Part shown: positions 1 to 8,354 of the stretch, piece after piece
How the letters are laid out: every line of letters starts with the position of its first letter
Position numbering within the stretch: position 1 is the stretch's first letter
Assembly: GCA_017462615.1 (NCBI GenBank)
Contig: JAFTQT010000052.1
Location: 1-40,086 of the forward strand
Direction of reading: 5' to 3'
From: Clostridia bacterium
Lineage (GTDB): Bacteria > Bacillota > Clostridia > Oscillospirales > CAG-272
DNA: 40,086 bases
Position numbers and translations under genes: made by a program
The notes under the pieces: model-generated
Databases searched by the model: none
What the model was told of the DNA's origin: nothing
What the model saw: the letters and a program-made list of their open reading frames with translations, nothing else

Positions 1-24
1 AACGCGATTTTGAGGATCGCTGTT

Positions 25-47
25 TATACCGCCGCTTTTGCGGTATA
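25..47 (+). other. 8-bp hairpin upstream of first gene
   Basis: TATACCGC (25-32) pairs perfectly with GCGGTATA (40-47) around a 7-base loop. No T-tract follows, so it is not a convincing terminator. It could be the end of the preceding transcript or a leader structure of the small membrane-protein gene that starts at 74. Confidence 0.3.
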
Positions 48-73
48 ATAATGAAAAAGGAAGGGAAGGGAGG

Positions 74-334
74 ATGACCGTGCTGGATCTGCAATTTTTT
101 ATCGATCTTGCCTATGCGTCGCTGGCGGTGCTGGTGGCGGTGCTGGCCATTTACCTGGCGCTGCGGCTGTTGGGGAAATTCGCCAAGTGGCTGATTACCG
201 TGGTGGTGATCGTGCTGGTGCTTTGGTTTCTCTTTTCCAATCACAGTATTCTGCAATATTTGCTGGATGCGTTGCGAGATCTGCGGGCGCAGTTTGGCGG
301 ATTCAAGCTGCCCGATCTTGGACTTTTGAAATGA
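74..334 (+). CDS. small two-helix membrane protein, unknown
   Basis: This 86-residue protein has two hydrophobic segments (about residues 10-35 and 38-56), separated by a short basic turn (GKFAKW), and then an amphipathic tail. I do not recognise the family. I chose ATG 74 because purine-rich GGAAGGGAAGGGAGG lies directly upstream; a TTG at 38 in the same frame would put the preceding hairpin inside the gene. Its TGA stop (332-334) overlaps an ATG at 331 that is in the miaA frame, so the two genes are probably cotranscribed and perhaps translationally coupled. It is likely an inner-membrane protein of unknown role. Confidence 0.6.
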   Translation: MTVLDLQFFIDLAYASLAVLVAVLAIYLALRLLGKFAKWLITVVVIVLVLWFLFSNHSILQYLLDALRDLRAQFGGFKLPDLGLLK

Positions 335-408
335 TTTTTGGCGCTGTTGCCCTCTGGCAGGCTGTCGGGTGGCAACAGCGATTTTTTGAGAAAAGTGGTG
401 AAACGGTA

Positions 409-1368
409 TTGAAAAAAACGAGATTGATTGCTGTGGTCGGTGCCACGGCCAGCGGCAAATCCGCTTTGGCGGAGGCCTTGGCGCTTCGGCTTGGCGGTGA
501 GGTGGTTTCCTGCGATTCCATGCAGGTCTATCGCGGCATGGATATCGGCACGGCGAAGCCCTCGGCCGCCGAGCGGGAACGGGTACCTTATCACCTCATT
601 GACGTGGTGGATCCAACGGTGGATTTTTCCATGGTAGACTACGTGCGCGCCGCCGATGCCGCCATTGCGGATATCAGCGCCCGTGGGCATTTGCCCATCC
701 TGTGCGGCGGCACGGGACTGTATCTGGATGCCGTTCTGCGTGGGGAGCCGGCCTCTCCCGGCGGTGACGCCGCCTTGCGAGCCGAGCTGCAGCATATCGC
801 GGAGGAGCGGGGGGGCGACGCGCTCTATCAGATGCTGACGGAGGCCGATCCGGAGAGCGCTGCCGCCATTCACCCCGCCAACGTCCGGCGGGTGATCCGC
901 GCTTTGGAGATCTACCGCGCCACGGGGGTGCCCAAAAGCGAATGGGACAGGAAAAGCCGTGAGGCGCCGCCTCGTTACGAGGCTACGGTATTGGGACTTT
1001 GCTATGGAAATAGGGAGCTGCTTTACCGGCGCATCGAGGAGCGTGTAGACGCGATGCTGGAGGCCGGGCTGGTAGCGGAGACCAAACGCCTTCTGGAGGC
1101 GGGTGTGTTTGCCGCTTCGCGGACGGCTTCCGCTGCCATTGGCTATAAGGAGCTGCTGCCCTATCTTACGGGCGATGTAACGCTGGAGGAGGCCGTCGCG
1201 GAGCTGAAAACTGCCACCCGGCGCTATGCAAAGCGACAGATCACCTGGTTTTCTGCCAAGGATTACGTTGTTCCGCTGCCGGCAGACGACGAAAATGGGC
1301 CGCTTAAATTTGAACAAATTGTAAACAATGCCTTGATGCTGCTCAAACAAAGCAATAATATGTTATAA
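409..1368 (+). CDS. miaA: tRNA dimethylallyltransferase MiaA
   Basis: The enzyme transfers a dimethylallyl group to N6 of A37 in tRNAs that read UNN codons. The sequence shows the P-loop GATASGKS near the N-terminus, then SCDSMQVYRGMDIGTAKP, PYHLIDVVDP and GGTGLYLDAV, all classic MiaA motifs, and a C-terminal RYAKRQITWF segment. The TTG start at 409 gives 319 residues beginning MKKTRLIAVVG, the usual family length and start. An in-frame ATG at 331 overlaps the upstream stop (ATGA) and would add 26 residues not typical of MiaA, so the start is uncertain. The product acts in the cytoplasm. Confidence 0.93.
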   Translation: MKKTRLIAVVGATASGKSALAEALALRLGGEVVSCDSMQVYRGMDIGTAKPSAAERERVPYHLIDVVDPTVDFSMVDYVRAADAAIADISARGHLPILCGGTGLYLDAVLRGEPASPGGDAALRAELQHIAEERGGDALYQMLTEADPESAAAIHPANVRRVIRALEIYRATGVPKSEWDRKSREAPPRYEATVLGLCYGNRELLYRRIEERVDAMLEAGLVAETKRLLEAGVFAASRTASAAIGYKELLPYLTGDVTLEEAVAELKTATRRYAKRQITWFSAKDYVVPLPADDENGPLKFEQIVNNALMLLKQSNNML

Positions 1369-1369
1369 T
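1364..1369 (+). promoter_or_regulatory. possible -10 box upstream of HlyD-like gene
   Basis: A perfect TATAAT sits at the end of miaA, about 47 bases before the next ATG. No good -35 hexamer is present 16-18 bases upstream, so this is weak support for an internal promoter driving the 1416-9304 run. Confidence 0.3.
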
Positions 1370-1415
1370 AAAATATCACGCCTGCGCGTTGTGCGCGCGG
1401 AGAAGGAGGGGAGCC

Positions 1416-2594
1416 ATGCCTGAAGACGGCGCAAAAAAGTCCTATCGGCTGGCCTTGCAGATCACTGCCATTGTCCTGCTGCTGGCCGTGCTTGCCGGCA
1501 TCCTCGTTTCCGAGCACTGGCGTATGGCATCGGATCTTACCCTCGTTCGGGCAGAGAGCGTAACGGTTGAGGAGCGTTTTACCGCCGCCGGGTACGTATT
1601 TCGTGCCGAAACGGTATTGAAAAGCGAAAAAAGCGGTGTTCTGCGCTATGCTCAGCGGAGCGGAACGCAGGTGGCCGCGGGCGATCTGCTGTTTACCGCC
1701 TGGGATGGCGAAAGAGATGATCGCATCGTGGGCGACATCCTGGGCGCGGAGCTGGATTTTTGGCGCGAGCTTGCTGCGGCAGAGGAGCCGTGGCAGGAGG
1801 CGTATTTCGAGGCGTATGAGTCCTTGATGGCTGCTTGCACCGCAAACGGTGCGGAAAACCTGACCGAGGAGGCGCGGGCGCTCCTGGCTGCGCTGGAGCG
1901 CAAGGAGGCTGATAAGGATGCGATGGCGTTGCGTATCGCGGCGTTGGAGCGTGAGCTTGATGCGCTGATCGCCGTCTCCGACGGTGCCCCCGCATCGATG
2001 TACGCGCCGACAGACGGCATGTTTTACCGTGAGCTTGACGGCTTCGAGGAGGTGCTGACGCTTTCGGCGCTGGAGGGATTGACTCCTGCGGCCCTGCAAG
2101 CCTTGCTGGCCACGCCGACCGCGGATGCCTCGCGGGTCGGAAAGCTTGTTGCGGATGAAGCGACTCTGGCGGTGGCGGTTCCCTCGGAGATGGCAGAAGC
2201 GTTCGCGATCGGCCAGGCCTATTCCTTGCTTTTCAACGACGAATCGCTTACGCTCCCATTAACGGGTCGTTCCGCAGTTGACGAGGCGGGCGAGGTACTG
2301 CTCTCCTTCGCACTTCCCGCGTTGTATGCCGGCAGCCGTCGGGTCAGCGTTTCCTTCCCGAGTGGATCGCACACGGGCATCCGCGTGCCGATGGCAGCGG
2401 TGGAGCGCGAGGGCGAGGAATGGTTTGTTTACGTGGCTGTCGAGGGGAAAGCAACACGCCGAAGCTTTGTTCCCGTGCTGTATCGGGATGGCCATTGCCT
2501 TGCCGCAATGCCCACCGGAGAGGGAGAGCTTTCCGTCGGAGACGACATTGTGCTGACGTCCCGTCGCATCTATGAGGGAAAGGTGCTGAAATGA
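1416..2594 (+). CDS. HlyD-like single-pass membrane protein
   Basis: This 392-residue protein has a short cytoplasmic N-terminus, one transmembrane helix (about 13-32), a biotinyl-lipoyl-like half (about 50-95, with LKSEKSGVLRYAQRSGTQVAAGDLLF), an Ala/Glu-rich helical stretch (about 145-190) and a second beta-rich half. This is the architecture of HlyD/membrane-fusion-like proteins. The ATG at 1416 has a strong AAGGAGG site, and in-frame starts further upstream lack one. Its stop overlaps the yggS start (ATGA), which places it in the division-gene operon. No transporter partner is adjacent, so export function is not supported; a role in envelope or division is an inference from position only. 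Confidence 0.65.
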   Translation: MPEDGAKKSYRLALQITAIVLLLAVLAGILVSEHWRMASDLTLVRAESVTVEERFTAAGYVFRAETVLKSEKSGVLRYAQRSGTQVAAGDLLFTAWDGERDDRIVGDILGAELDFWRELAAAEEPWQEAYFEAYESLMAACTANGAENLTEEARALLAALERKEADKDAMALRIAALERELDALIAVSDGAPASMYAPTDGMFYRELDGFEEVLTLSALEGLTPAALQALLATPTADASRVGKLVADEATLAVAVPSEMAEAFAIGQAYSLLFNDESLTLPLTGRSAVDEAGEVLLSFALPALYAGSRRVSVSFPSGSHTGIRVPMAAVEREGEEWFVYVAVEGKATRRSFVPVLYRDGHCLAAMPTGEGELSVGDDIVLTSRRIYEGKVLK

Positions 2595-3313
2595 CAGAAA
2601 CCGAAATGAAGGATATTGTGCCGCTTGCGTATATGCGCGAGAATCTGCAGGCTGTAAGAGCGGCGTTAGCCGCGGCGGAGACGGCGGCCGGGCGTTCCGG
2701 TAGCACACGCATGGTAGCGGCGGTAAAATACGCCGAGGATCGAGAGCTTGCGGAGCTTCTGCGGCTGGGTGTTGACGAGGTGGGCGAAAACCGGGTACAG
2801 CAGCTACTGGCCCATTGGCCGCTTTATGAAAAGAGCAACGTGAAGGTCCACTTCATTGGTCACTTGCAAAAAAACAAGGTCAAGTATATCGTGGATAAGG
2901 TGGCACTGATCCACTCTGTGGATTCTGCGGAGCTGGCCGGAGAGATCTCTCGCCGGGCCGTTGCCCTGGGGCTGACGGTGTCCGTGCTGGTGGAGATCAA
3001 CAGCGGCCGTGAGGCAGCAAAAAGCGGCGTTTTGCCGGAGGAGGCGGAGGCGCTTTGCCGGGCGATCCTCGCCCTGCCGGGGCTTTCCCTTTGTGGCTTT
3101 ATGACCATGGCACCCCGCTGCGAGAATAAAACCGCTTACCACACCTATTTTGCGGCGACCCGCGTGCTGGCGGAGGGACTTTGGCAGGCGTTGTGTCTGC
3201 CGGGCAAGCCGCTGCTTTCCATGGGCATGTCGGAGAGCTTTGAGGCTGCAGTAGCCGAGGGTGCCGATCTGGTGCGCGTGGGACGGCGTCTGTTTCAGAA
3301 GGACGCGCAATAA
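2591..3313 (+). CDS. yggS: PLP homeostasis protein YggS/PLPBP
   Basis: This pyridoxal-phosphate-binding protein of the YggS/PROSC family controls PLP availability and amino-acid homeostasis; it has no known enzymatic activity. Key signs are the PLP-lysine motif VAAVKYA (K46), GENRVQQL, HFIGHLQKNKVK, LVEINSGREAAKSG, GFMTMAP and the phosphate-binding SMGMSESFEAA end. The 240-residue length is normal. ATG 2591 overlaps the upstream stop. In Bacillota this gene is ylmE, usually directly upstream of sepF, as here. Confidence 0.93.
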   Translation: MTETEMKDIVPLAYMRENLQAVRAALAAAETAAGRSGSTRMVAAVKYAEDRELAELLRLGVDEVGENRVQQLLAHWPLYEKSNVKVHFIGHLQKNKVKYIVDKVALIHSVDSAELAGEISRRAVALGLTVSVLVEINSGREAAKSGVLPEEAEALCRAILALPGLSLCGFMTMAPRCENKTAYHTYFAATRVLAEGLWQALCLPGKPLLSMGMSESFEAAVAEGADLVRVGRRLFQKDAQ

Positions 3314-3362
3314 AGAAAAAACCAAAGAATTAAAAATACAAAACATAACGGAGGTACAACTT

Positions 3363-3812
3363 ATGAAATCCTTTGGCAAGAAAACGAGAAACGAGTACGG
3401 ATACGACGAAAGCTACGAGGGCGGCTTCTACAACCCCGAGCAGCAGGATGAGGATGAGGGCGTGGTAGAAAGCTTTGAGACCGCCGAGCCCGCCGTTGAG
3501 GAGGAGACGCAGGCTCCCGCTCCCAAGGCTCCCCAGAATCCTGCCAGCAGCGGCATGCTGAAGGTGCTGGCTCCCCGCAGCTATGACGACGCTCCCAGCA
3601 TTGTCAAGCACCTGCGCGCCGGCTACACCGTCGTGCTGAATATCGAGGGCATGGAGCGCGCTTCCGCAATGCGTCTGATCGACTTCCTGCTGGGTGCCAT
3701 CGAGGTGCTGGAGGGTGATTTCCGCCCTGTGACCAAGACCACGCTGGTGTTCTCTCCCAGCGGTGCCGTTTCCTCTGACGACGACGAGTACGACGAGGAA
3801 GGCGACAACTGA
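3363..3812 (+). CDS. sepF: cell division protein SepF
   Basis: SepF binds FtsZ and the membrane and helps organise the division ring. The 149-residue product has a charged N-terminal part (KSFGKKTRNEYGYDE) and an acidic, Pro/Ala-rich linker (about 20-62). The conserved SepF domain (about 64-130) includes MLKVLAPRSYDDA, GYTVVLNIEGM and RLIDFLLGA. An acidic tail follows. ATG 3363 has CGGAGGT upstream. The position between yggS and yggT is the standard Bacillota arrangement. Confidence 0.92.
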   Translation: MKSFGKKTRNEYGYDESYEGGFYNPEQQDEDEGVVESFETAEPAVEEETQAPAPKAPQNPASSGMLKVLAPRSYDDAPSIVKHLRAGYTVVLNIEGMERASAMRLIDFLLGAIEVLEGDFRPVTKTTLVFSPSGAVSSDDDEYDEEGDN

Positions 3813-3862
3813 TCCTCTGCGTGTAACGCATAACATTCAACGAATCGGGAAAGGAGTATGGT

Positions 3863-4129
3863 ATGGAGCTGTTTATGGTTGTTTTGGCGTTGATGGCGCA
3901 AATGATGCTGTCTGTGCTGGAGCTATGCTTTTTCCTGCACGCCATACTCTCCTGGTTCGTGGATGAGGATAACGCCTTCTACCGCTTCACCGGTCTTGTG
4001 GTGGAGCCCGTGGTGCGTCCCGTGCGCCTTTTGCTTTACAAGATGAACTGGCTTCAGGGCGGCCCCATGGATTTTTCCTACTTGATCGCCTTTTTGCTGG
4101 TGAGTTTGGTGGGGCTCTTTTTCCTGTGA
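3863..4129 (+). CDS. yggT: YggT family membrane protein
   Basis: This 88-residue integral membrane protein has two hydrophobic helices separated by the conserved YggT stretch (LSWFVDEDNAFYRFTGLVVEP followed by VRPVRLLL). It corresponds to YlmG of Bacillus subtilis, which lies in the same division-gene cluster; YggT proteins are linked to envelope or division functions, but the mechanism is not established. The start follows GGAAAGGAG. The stop overlaps the next gene's ATG (TGATG at 4127-4131). Confidence 0.85.
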   Translation: MELFMVVLALMAQMMLSVLELCFFLHAILSWFVDEDNAFYRFTGLVVEPVVRPVRLLLYKMNWLQGGPMDFSYLIAFLLVSLVGLFFL

Positions 4130-4920
4130 TGGGAGGAGAGGACAAGGCGCTGCTGCAGCTGTACGCTCATGGCGAGGAGCTGCTGCGCCGCGCGCGAGAC
4201 GGCGAGATCACCGCTACCACATATCTGACGCCGCGGGAGCAGCGTCGACTTGCCGCTCATCTTGCCTTTGCCAGAGAGGAGCTGCTGCTCTTCGGTGGCT
4301 ATGAGGGGGCGGAACGGTGTCGGATGTTCTTTTTGCCCGACTACGTGCGGGAGGCAGACGAGTCCCTGCGCGAAGCGCTGCTGGAGGAGCCCTTTCGCGA
4401 GCGTGCGTATCCGCTGCAGGTGGAGGGGAGCGGCTTTGTGACGCTTACCCACCGGGACTACCTGGGAGCATTGCTGAATCTGGGCGTGGAGCGGGATGCG
4501 GTTGGTGATATCTGCGTGCTTTCTTCCCATCGGGCGGTGCTGTTTTGTGATAGCCTGATGGCAACCTTTTTTACGGAAAATCTGACCCGCGTGGCGCGGG
4601 ATGCCGTGCGGGTGACCCCCGCGCAGCTGCCACCGGATTTTGACGGTGGACGCTGCTTTCAGGCGGTGAGTGACACGGTGGCCTCTCCAAGAGCTGACGC
4701 CGTGGTAGCCGCCCTTTGCAACCTTTCACGTGAACGTGCCCGTGCCCTGTTTGCCGAGGGGCGCGTGGAGCTGGATTACGAGCCCGCAGATAAGCCCGAC
4801 CGGGAAATTCCCGAGGGGATGGTGATCACCGTGCGGGGTTATGGCAAATTCATCGTCCGTTCCCTTTCGGACAAGACCAAAAAGGGACGGTATCGTTTGC
4901 TTTGCGATCGATATGCTTGA
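4129..4920 (+). CDS. ylmH: S4-domain RNA-binding protein YlmH
   Basis: This 263-residue protein of the YlmH family ends in an S4 RNA-binding domain (about 180-245), with the pattern RADAVVAALCNLSRERAR and VRGYGKFIV. YlmH proteins belong to the sepF-yggT-ylmH-divIVA-ileS cluster of Bacillota, and related S4 proteins bind ribosomal or tRNA-like RNA. I chose ATG 4129, which overlaps the yggT stop; GTG at 4126 is an alternative that adds one residue. In many relatives divIVA comes next, but here only a 48-base gap separates ylmH from ileS. Confidence 0.85.
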   Translation: MGGEDKALLQLYAHGEELLRRARDGEITATTYLTPREQRRLAAHLAFAREELLLFGGYEGAERCRMFFLPDYVREADESLREALLEEPFRERAYPLQVEGSGFVTLTHRDYLGALLNLGVERDAVGDICVLSSHRAVLFCDSLMATFFTENLTRVARDAVRVTPAQLPPDFDGGRCFQAVSDTVASPRADAVVAALCNLSRERARALFAEGRVELDYEPADKPDREIPEGMVITVRGYGKFIVRSLSDKTKKGRYRLLCDRYA

Positions 4921-4968
4921 TATTGACTAAGAAAGTAATTTCATTGAACATACAGGAGTTTTAAGATT

Positions 4969-7758
4969 ATGGCAAAAGATTACAGTGCATCTCTAAACCT
5001 GCCCAGCACCTCCTTCGCGATGCGTGCGGAGCTGCCCAAGCGCGAGCCTCAGATGCTTGACTATTGGCAGGGAATGAAGCTTTATGACCGTATGCAGGAG
5101 CACAGAGCCGGCAAGCCCACCTTTGTGCTGCACGACGGCCCTCCCTTCTCCAATGGCAATATCCATATGGGGACGGCTCTCAATAAGATTCTCAAGGATT
5201 TTATCAATAAGTCCAAGACCATGATGGGATACGCCGTGCCCTATATTCCCGGCTGGGATAACCATGGTATGCCCATTGAGAACGCCATAATCAAGAAGAA
5301 TAAGATCAACCGCAAGAAAATGTCCGTGACGGAATTCCGCTCCGCCTGCCACAAGTTTGCGCAGGATTTTGTGGATATTCAGATGGGCCAGTTCAAGCGC
5401 TTGGGTGTCACCGCAGACTGGGAGCACCCCTACCTTACCATGTCTCCCTCCTACGAGGCAAGAGAGGTACGCGTATTTGGCGAAATGTACCGCAAGGGAT
5501 ATATCTACAAGGGCCTGAAGCCGGTTTACTGGTGCCCCAAGGACGAAACGGCTTTGGCCGAGGCGGAGATCGAGTACCGCACCGATACTTGCACCTCCAT
5601 CTTTGTGAAGTTTAAGCTGAAGGACGACAAGGGCAAGTTGCCCCGCAGCTGTGATCTTTCCCGCACCTACGTCATCATCTGGACCACCACCACCTGGACG
5701 CTGCCTGGCAACCTTGCCATCGCGCTCAATCCTATAGAAAAGTACGTGGTCGTCAAGGCCGGGGAGGAATTCTATATCGTTGCCAAGGAGCTGCTGGAGA
5801 AGACCATGCAGGCCGGCGGCGTGGAGCAGTACAAGGTGGTTGCTACCATGGCGGGCAAGGAATTTGAGTATATGACCGCACAGCATCCCTTCCTTGACCG
5901 GGACTCTCTGCTGGTGAATGCAGACTACGTCACCATGGATAGCGGTACTGGTTGCGTGCACACCGCTCCCGGCTTTGGCGCGGATGACTACCAGACCTGC
6001 CGCCGCTACAATATGGATATTATCGTGCCCGTGGATGACCGCGGCTACCAGACTGCAGACGCGGGCAAATACGCAGGAATGTTCTATGCTGAGTCCGGTG
6101 ATGCCATTCTTGCCGACATGAAGGAGTCCGGCGCTCTGTTCGCCTCCTCTGTCATGGAGCATGAGTATCCCCACTGCGACCGCTGCAAGAACCCCATTAT
6201 CTTCCGCGCCACCCCGCAGTGGTTCTGCTCGGTAGATGCCTTCAAGGAGGAGGCTGCCGCTGCCTGTGATAAGGTAGAATGGCTGCCCGAGTGGGGCGGA
6301 GAGCGCATCAAGTCCATGGTGCGTGATCGTGCCGACTGGTGCATTTCCCGTCAGCGCCATTGGGGTCTGCCGATTCCTGTGTTCTACTGCGAGGACTGCG
6401 ACAAGCCTGTTTGTACCCAGGAGACCATTGAGGCCGTTGCCACGCTCTTTGGTGAGAAGGGCTCCAACACCTGGTTTGATATGGAGGCCGCAGACATTCT
6501 GCCTGCAGACTTTGCCTGCCCCCACTGCCAGGGCAAGCGCTTCACCAAGGAGACCAATACCCTTGATTGATGGTTTGACTCCGGCTCCAGCCATTTCAAC
6601 GTGCTGGATGGCGAGGGCGGTCGCCACTTCCCCGCAGACGTGTATCTGGAGGGTGCCGACCAGTATCGCGGTTGGTTCCAGTCCTCCCTGCTCACCGCTG
6701 TGGGCGCCAAGGGAGAGGGCGCGCCCTATAAGACCGTGCTGACTCACGGTTGGGTAGTAGACGGCGAGGGTAAGGCTATGCACAAGTCTCTCGGCAACTC
6801 CATCGCGCCCGAGGAAATGATCGTGAAATACGGTGCGGATCTGGTGCGTCTGTGGGTCGCCTCCAGCGACTACCACGTGGACGTGCGCGTGTCCGACCCC
6901 ATTTTCAAGCAGCTGTCCGACGCTTACCGTAAGATCCGTAACACCGCCCGCTTCCTGCTTGCAGACCTGTATGATTTCGATCCCGACAAGGATGCGTTGC
7001 CTATGGAGGAACTCTACGAGATCGATCAGTGGATCGTGGCCGGCATGAATGAGCTGGTGGTGAATGCCCGTGACGCCTACAACCGTTACGAGTTCCATAC
7101 CATTTACCACGATGTGAACAATTTCTGCACCACCGAGCTTTCCAAGCTCTATATCGATATCACCAAGGATCGTGTGTACGCCGAGGGTGCTGATTCTCAC
7201 GCCCGCCGCTCCGCGCAAACGGCCATGTATTATATCATCAGTAGTCTGACGCGCTTGATCGCGCCTCTGCTTTCCTTTACGGCAGAGGAGATCTGGCAGG
7301 CCATGCCTCACCGCGAGAGCGACGTGGCCGAGAGCGTATTCCTCAATGATATGCCCGACTATGACGAGGCTCTGACCTTCCCTCGCATCGTTTCTCGCTG
7401 GAATGAGCTCTTTGCGCTGCGCGAGGACGTGATGAAGGCCCTGGAGCTGGCCCGCGCCGAAAAGCGCATTGGCAAATCCTTGGATGCCAAGGTAACGGTC
7501 TATGCGCCCGACGACAAGACCTATGCTCTGCTGGATACCTTCCGTGAGGAGCTGCCCACCGTCTTTATCGTTTCCGGTGTGGAGCTGCAGAAGGGTATTC
7601 CCGCTGAGGTGACCCTTGCCGAGGGTGCCACCATTGGTGTAGTGGTCAGCGCCGCCGATGGCGAAAAGTGCGACCGCTGCTGGAATTACACCACCACCCC
7701 CTTCCACGACGAGGACGGGTGCCTGTGCCCCCGCTGCCGCGCCGTGCTGGGTAAATAA
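4969..7758 (+). CDS. ileS: isoleucyl-tRNA synthetase, interrupted by in-frame UGA
   Basis: This class Ia synthetase charges tRNA-Ile in the cytoplasm. The open frame is continuous for 930 codons except for one TGA at 6568-6570 (codon 534). Before it lie the HIGH-box equivalent GNIHMGTALNK (HMGT, 66-69), the editing domain and the SRQRHWGLPIP block. After it come WFDSGSSHFN, the KMSKS equivalent AMHKS (603-607), the anticodon-binding domain and a C-terminal zinc site (C901, C904, C920, C923; C918 nearby). The TGA falls between TLD and WFDSG, a spot usually filled by one variable residue such as Val. No frameshift is needed, and conservation resumes at once on both sides. Neighbouring genes end with TGA, so UGA is a normal stop here. 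Possible explanations are a sequencing error, a recent nonsense mutation, or readthrough. ATG 4969 has an AGGAG site. I see no T-box leader in the 48-base upstream gap. Confidence 0.9.
6568..6570 (+). other. in-frame UGA codon inside ileS
   Basis: The codon order is ACC CTT GAT TGA TGG TTT GAC, giving TLD-stop-WFDSG. Codon phase is the same before and after. The nearest downstream in-frame start-like codon (GTG 6601) has no Shine-Dalgarno sequence and would begin in the middle of the catalytic domain, so a separately translated second half is unlikely to be functional on its own. Confidence 0.95.
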
Positions 7759-7768
7759 TCGTGTTGCT

Positions 7769-7810
7769 GGTGCCGCAAATGTCGGGTTCGACCGTTTGCG
7801 GCACCTTTTT
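7769..7810 (+). terminator. intrinsic terminator between ileS and lspA
   Basis: GGTGCCGCAAA (7769-7779) pairs perfectly with TTTGCGGCACC (7795-7805) and is followed by TTTTT. The lspA Shine-Dalgarno (GAAAGGA) begins one or two bases after the T-tract, leaving no room for a separate lspA promoter downstream of the hairpin. Confidence 0.85.
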
Positions 7811-7823
7811 GAAAGGATTTTCT

Positions 7824-8354
7824 ATGCTTTGGATATGGATCGTTGCAGGGATCGTGGCCGCTGTCGTCGCGGTGGATCAGATCAGCAAGGTGCTGGTGCT
7901 GACGTACCTTTACCAGGGACAGGTGGAGGTGATCCCCGGCATACTGAATTTTACCTACGTGGAAAACGATGGTATGGCTTTCGGGCTTCTTTCGGAGCAC
8001 CGTTGGGTGTTTTTGGTCTTTTCCGTGGTGGGCATTGCGCTGATGGGCTTTTATCTTTGGCGCTTTGTGACCCGTTGGAAAAGCCGTGTGGCGCTGTCGC
8101 TGATCATCGGCGGTGGCATTGGCAATATGATCGACCGGCTTTCTCTTGGCTTCGTGGTGGACTTTATTGATTTTTGCGCGTTCCCGGAGATTTGGTACTG
8201 GGTCTTCAACGTGGCAGACGCTGCGGTTTGCGTAGGCGCGGGGCTTTTCATCCTCGACCTGCTTTTGGAGATCGTTGCCGATGCCAAAAAGGCCAAAACG
8301 GCGGCAAACGGTGCGGAAAACACATCGGATAGCCGCGATAGCGGAGACGTGTGA
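7824..8354 (+). CDS. lspA: lipoprotein signal peptidase LspA
   Basis: This membrane aspartic protease removes signal peptides from diacylglyceryl-modified prolipoproteins. Four transmembrane helices are visible in 176 residues. Motifs are DQISK (18-22), NDGMAFG, GNMIDR and the catalytic aspartates in VVDFID (D113) and FNVADAA (D132). The hydrophilic tail after about residue 150 is longer than usual. ATG 7824 follows GAAAGGA, and the gene overlaps rluD (TGATG). Its likely substrates in this window include the lipobox proteins at 19999, 21867 and 32301. Confidence 0.94.
   Translation: MLWIWIVAGIVAAVVAVDQISKVLVLTYLYQGQVEVIPGILNFTYVENDGMAFGLLSEHRWVFLVFSVVGIALMGFYLWRFVTRWKSRVALSLIIGGGIGNMIDRLSLGFVVDFIDFCAFPEIWYWVFNVADAAVCVGAGLFILDLLLEIVADAKKAKTAANGAENTSDSRDSGDV

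Noticed and set aside
4921-4968. T-box leader for ileS
   Set aside because: The gap is only 48 bases and shows no specifier or T-box sequence.
6571-6620. A selenocysteine-insertion hairpin after the UGA
   Set aside because: A 6-base stem (TCCAGC 6586-6591 / GCTGGA 6603-6608) with an 11-base loop exists, but the loop lacks a recognisable SECIS feature, IleRS is not a known selenoprotein and no sel gene is in the window.
4993-7707. A 904-codon open frame opposite ileS
   Set aside because: It is antisense to a gene with clear family motifs; its low-complexity Gly/His/Leu-rich product is typical of a shadow frame produced by codon bias.
6601-7758. The second half of ileS as an independent gene starting at GTG 6601
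   Set aside because: It has no ribosome-binding site, starts within the catalytic domain and lacks the HIGH-type motif; it is the continuation of the same frame.
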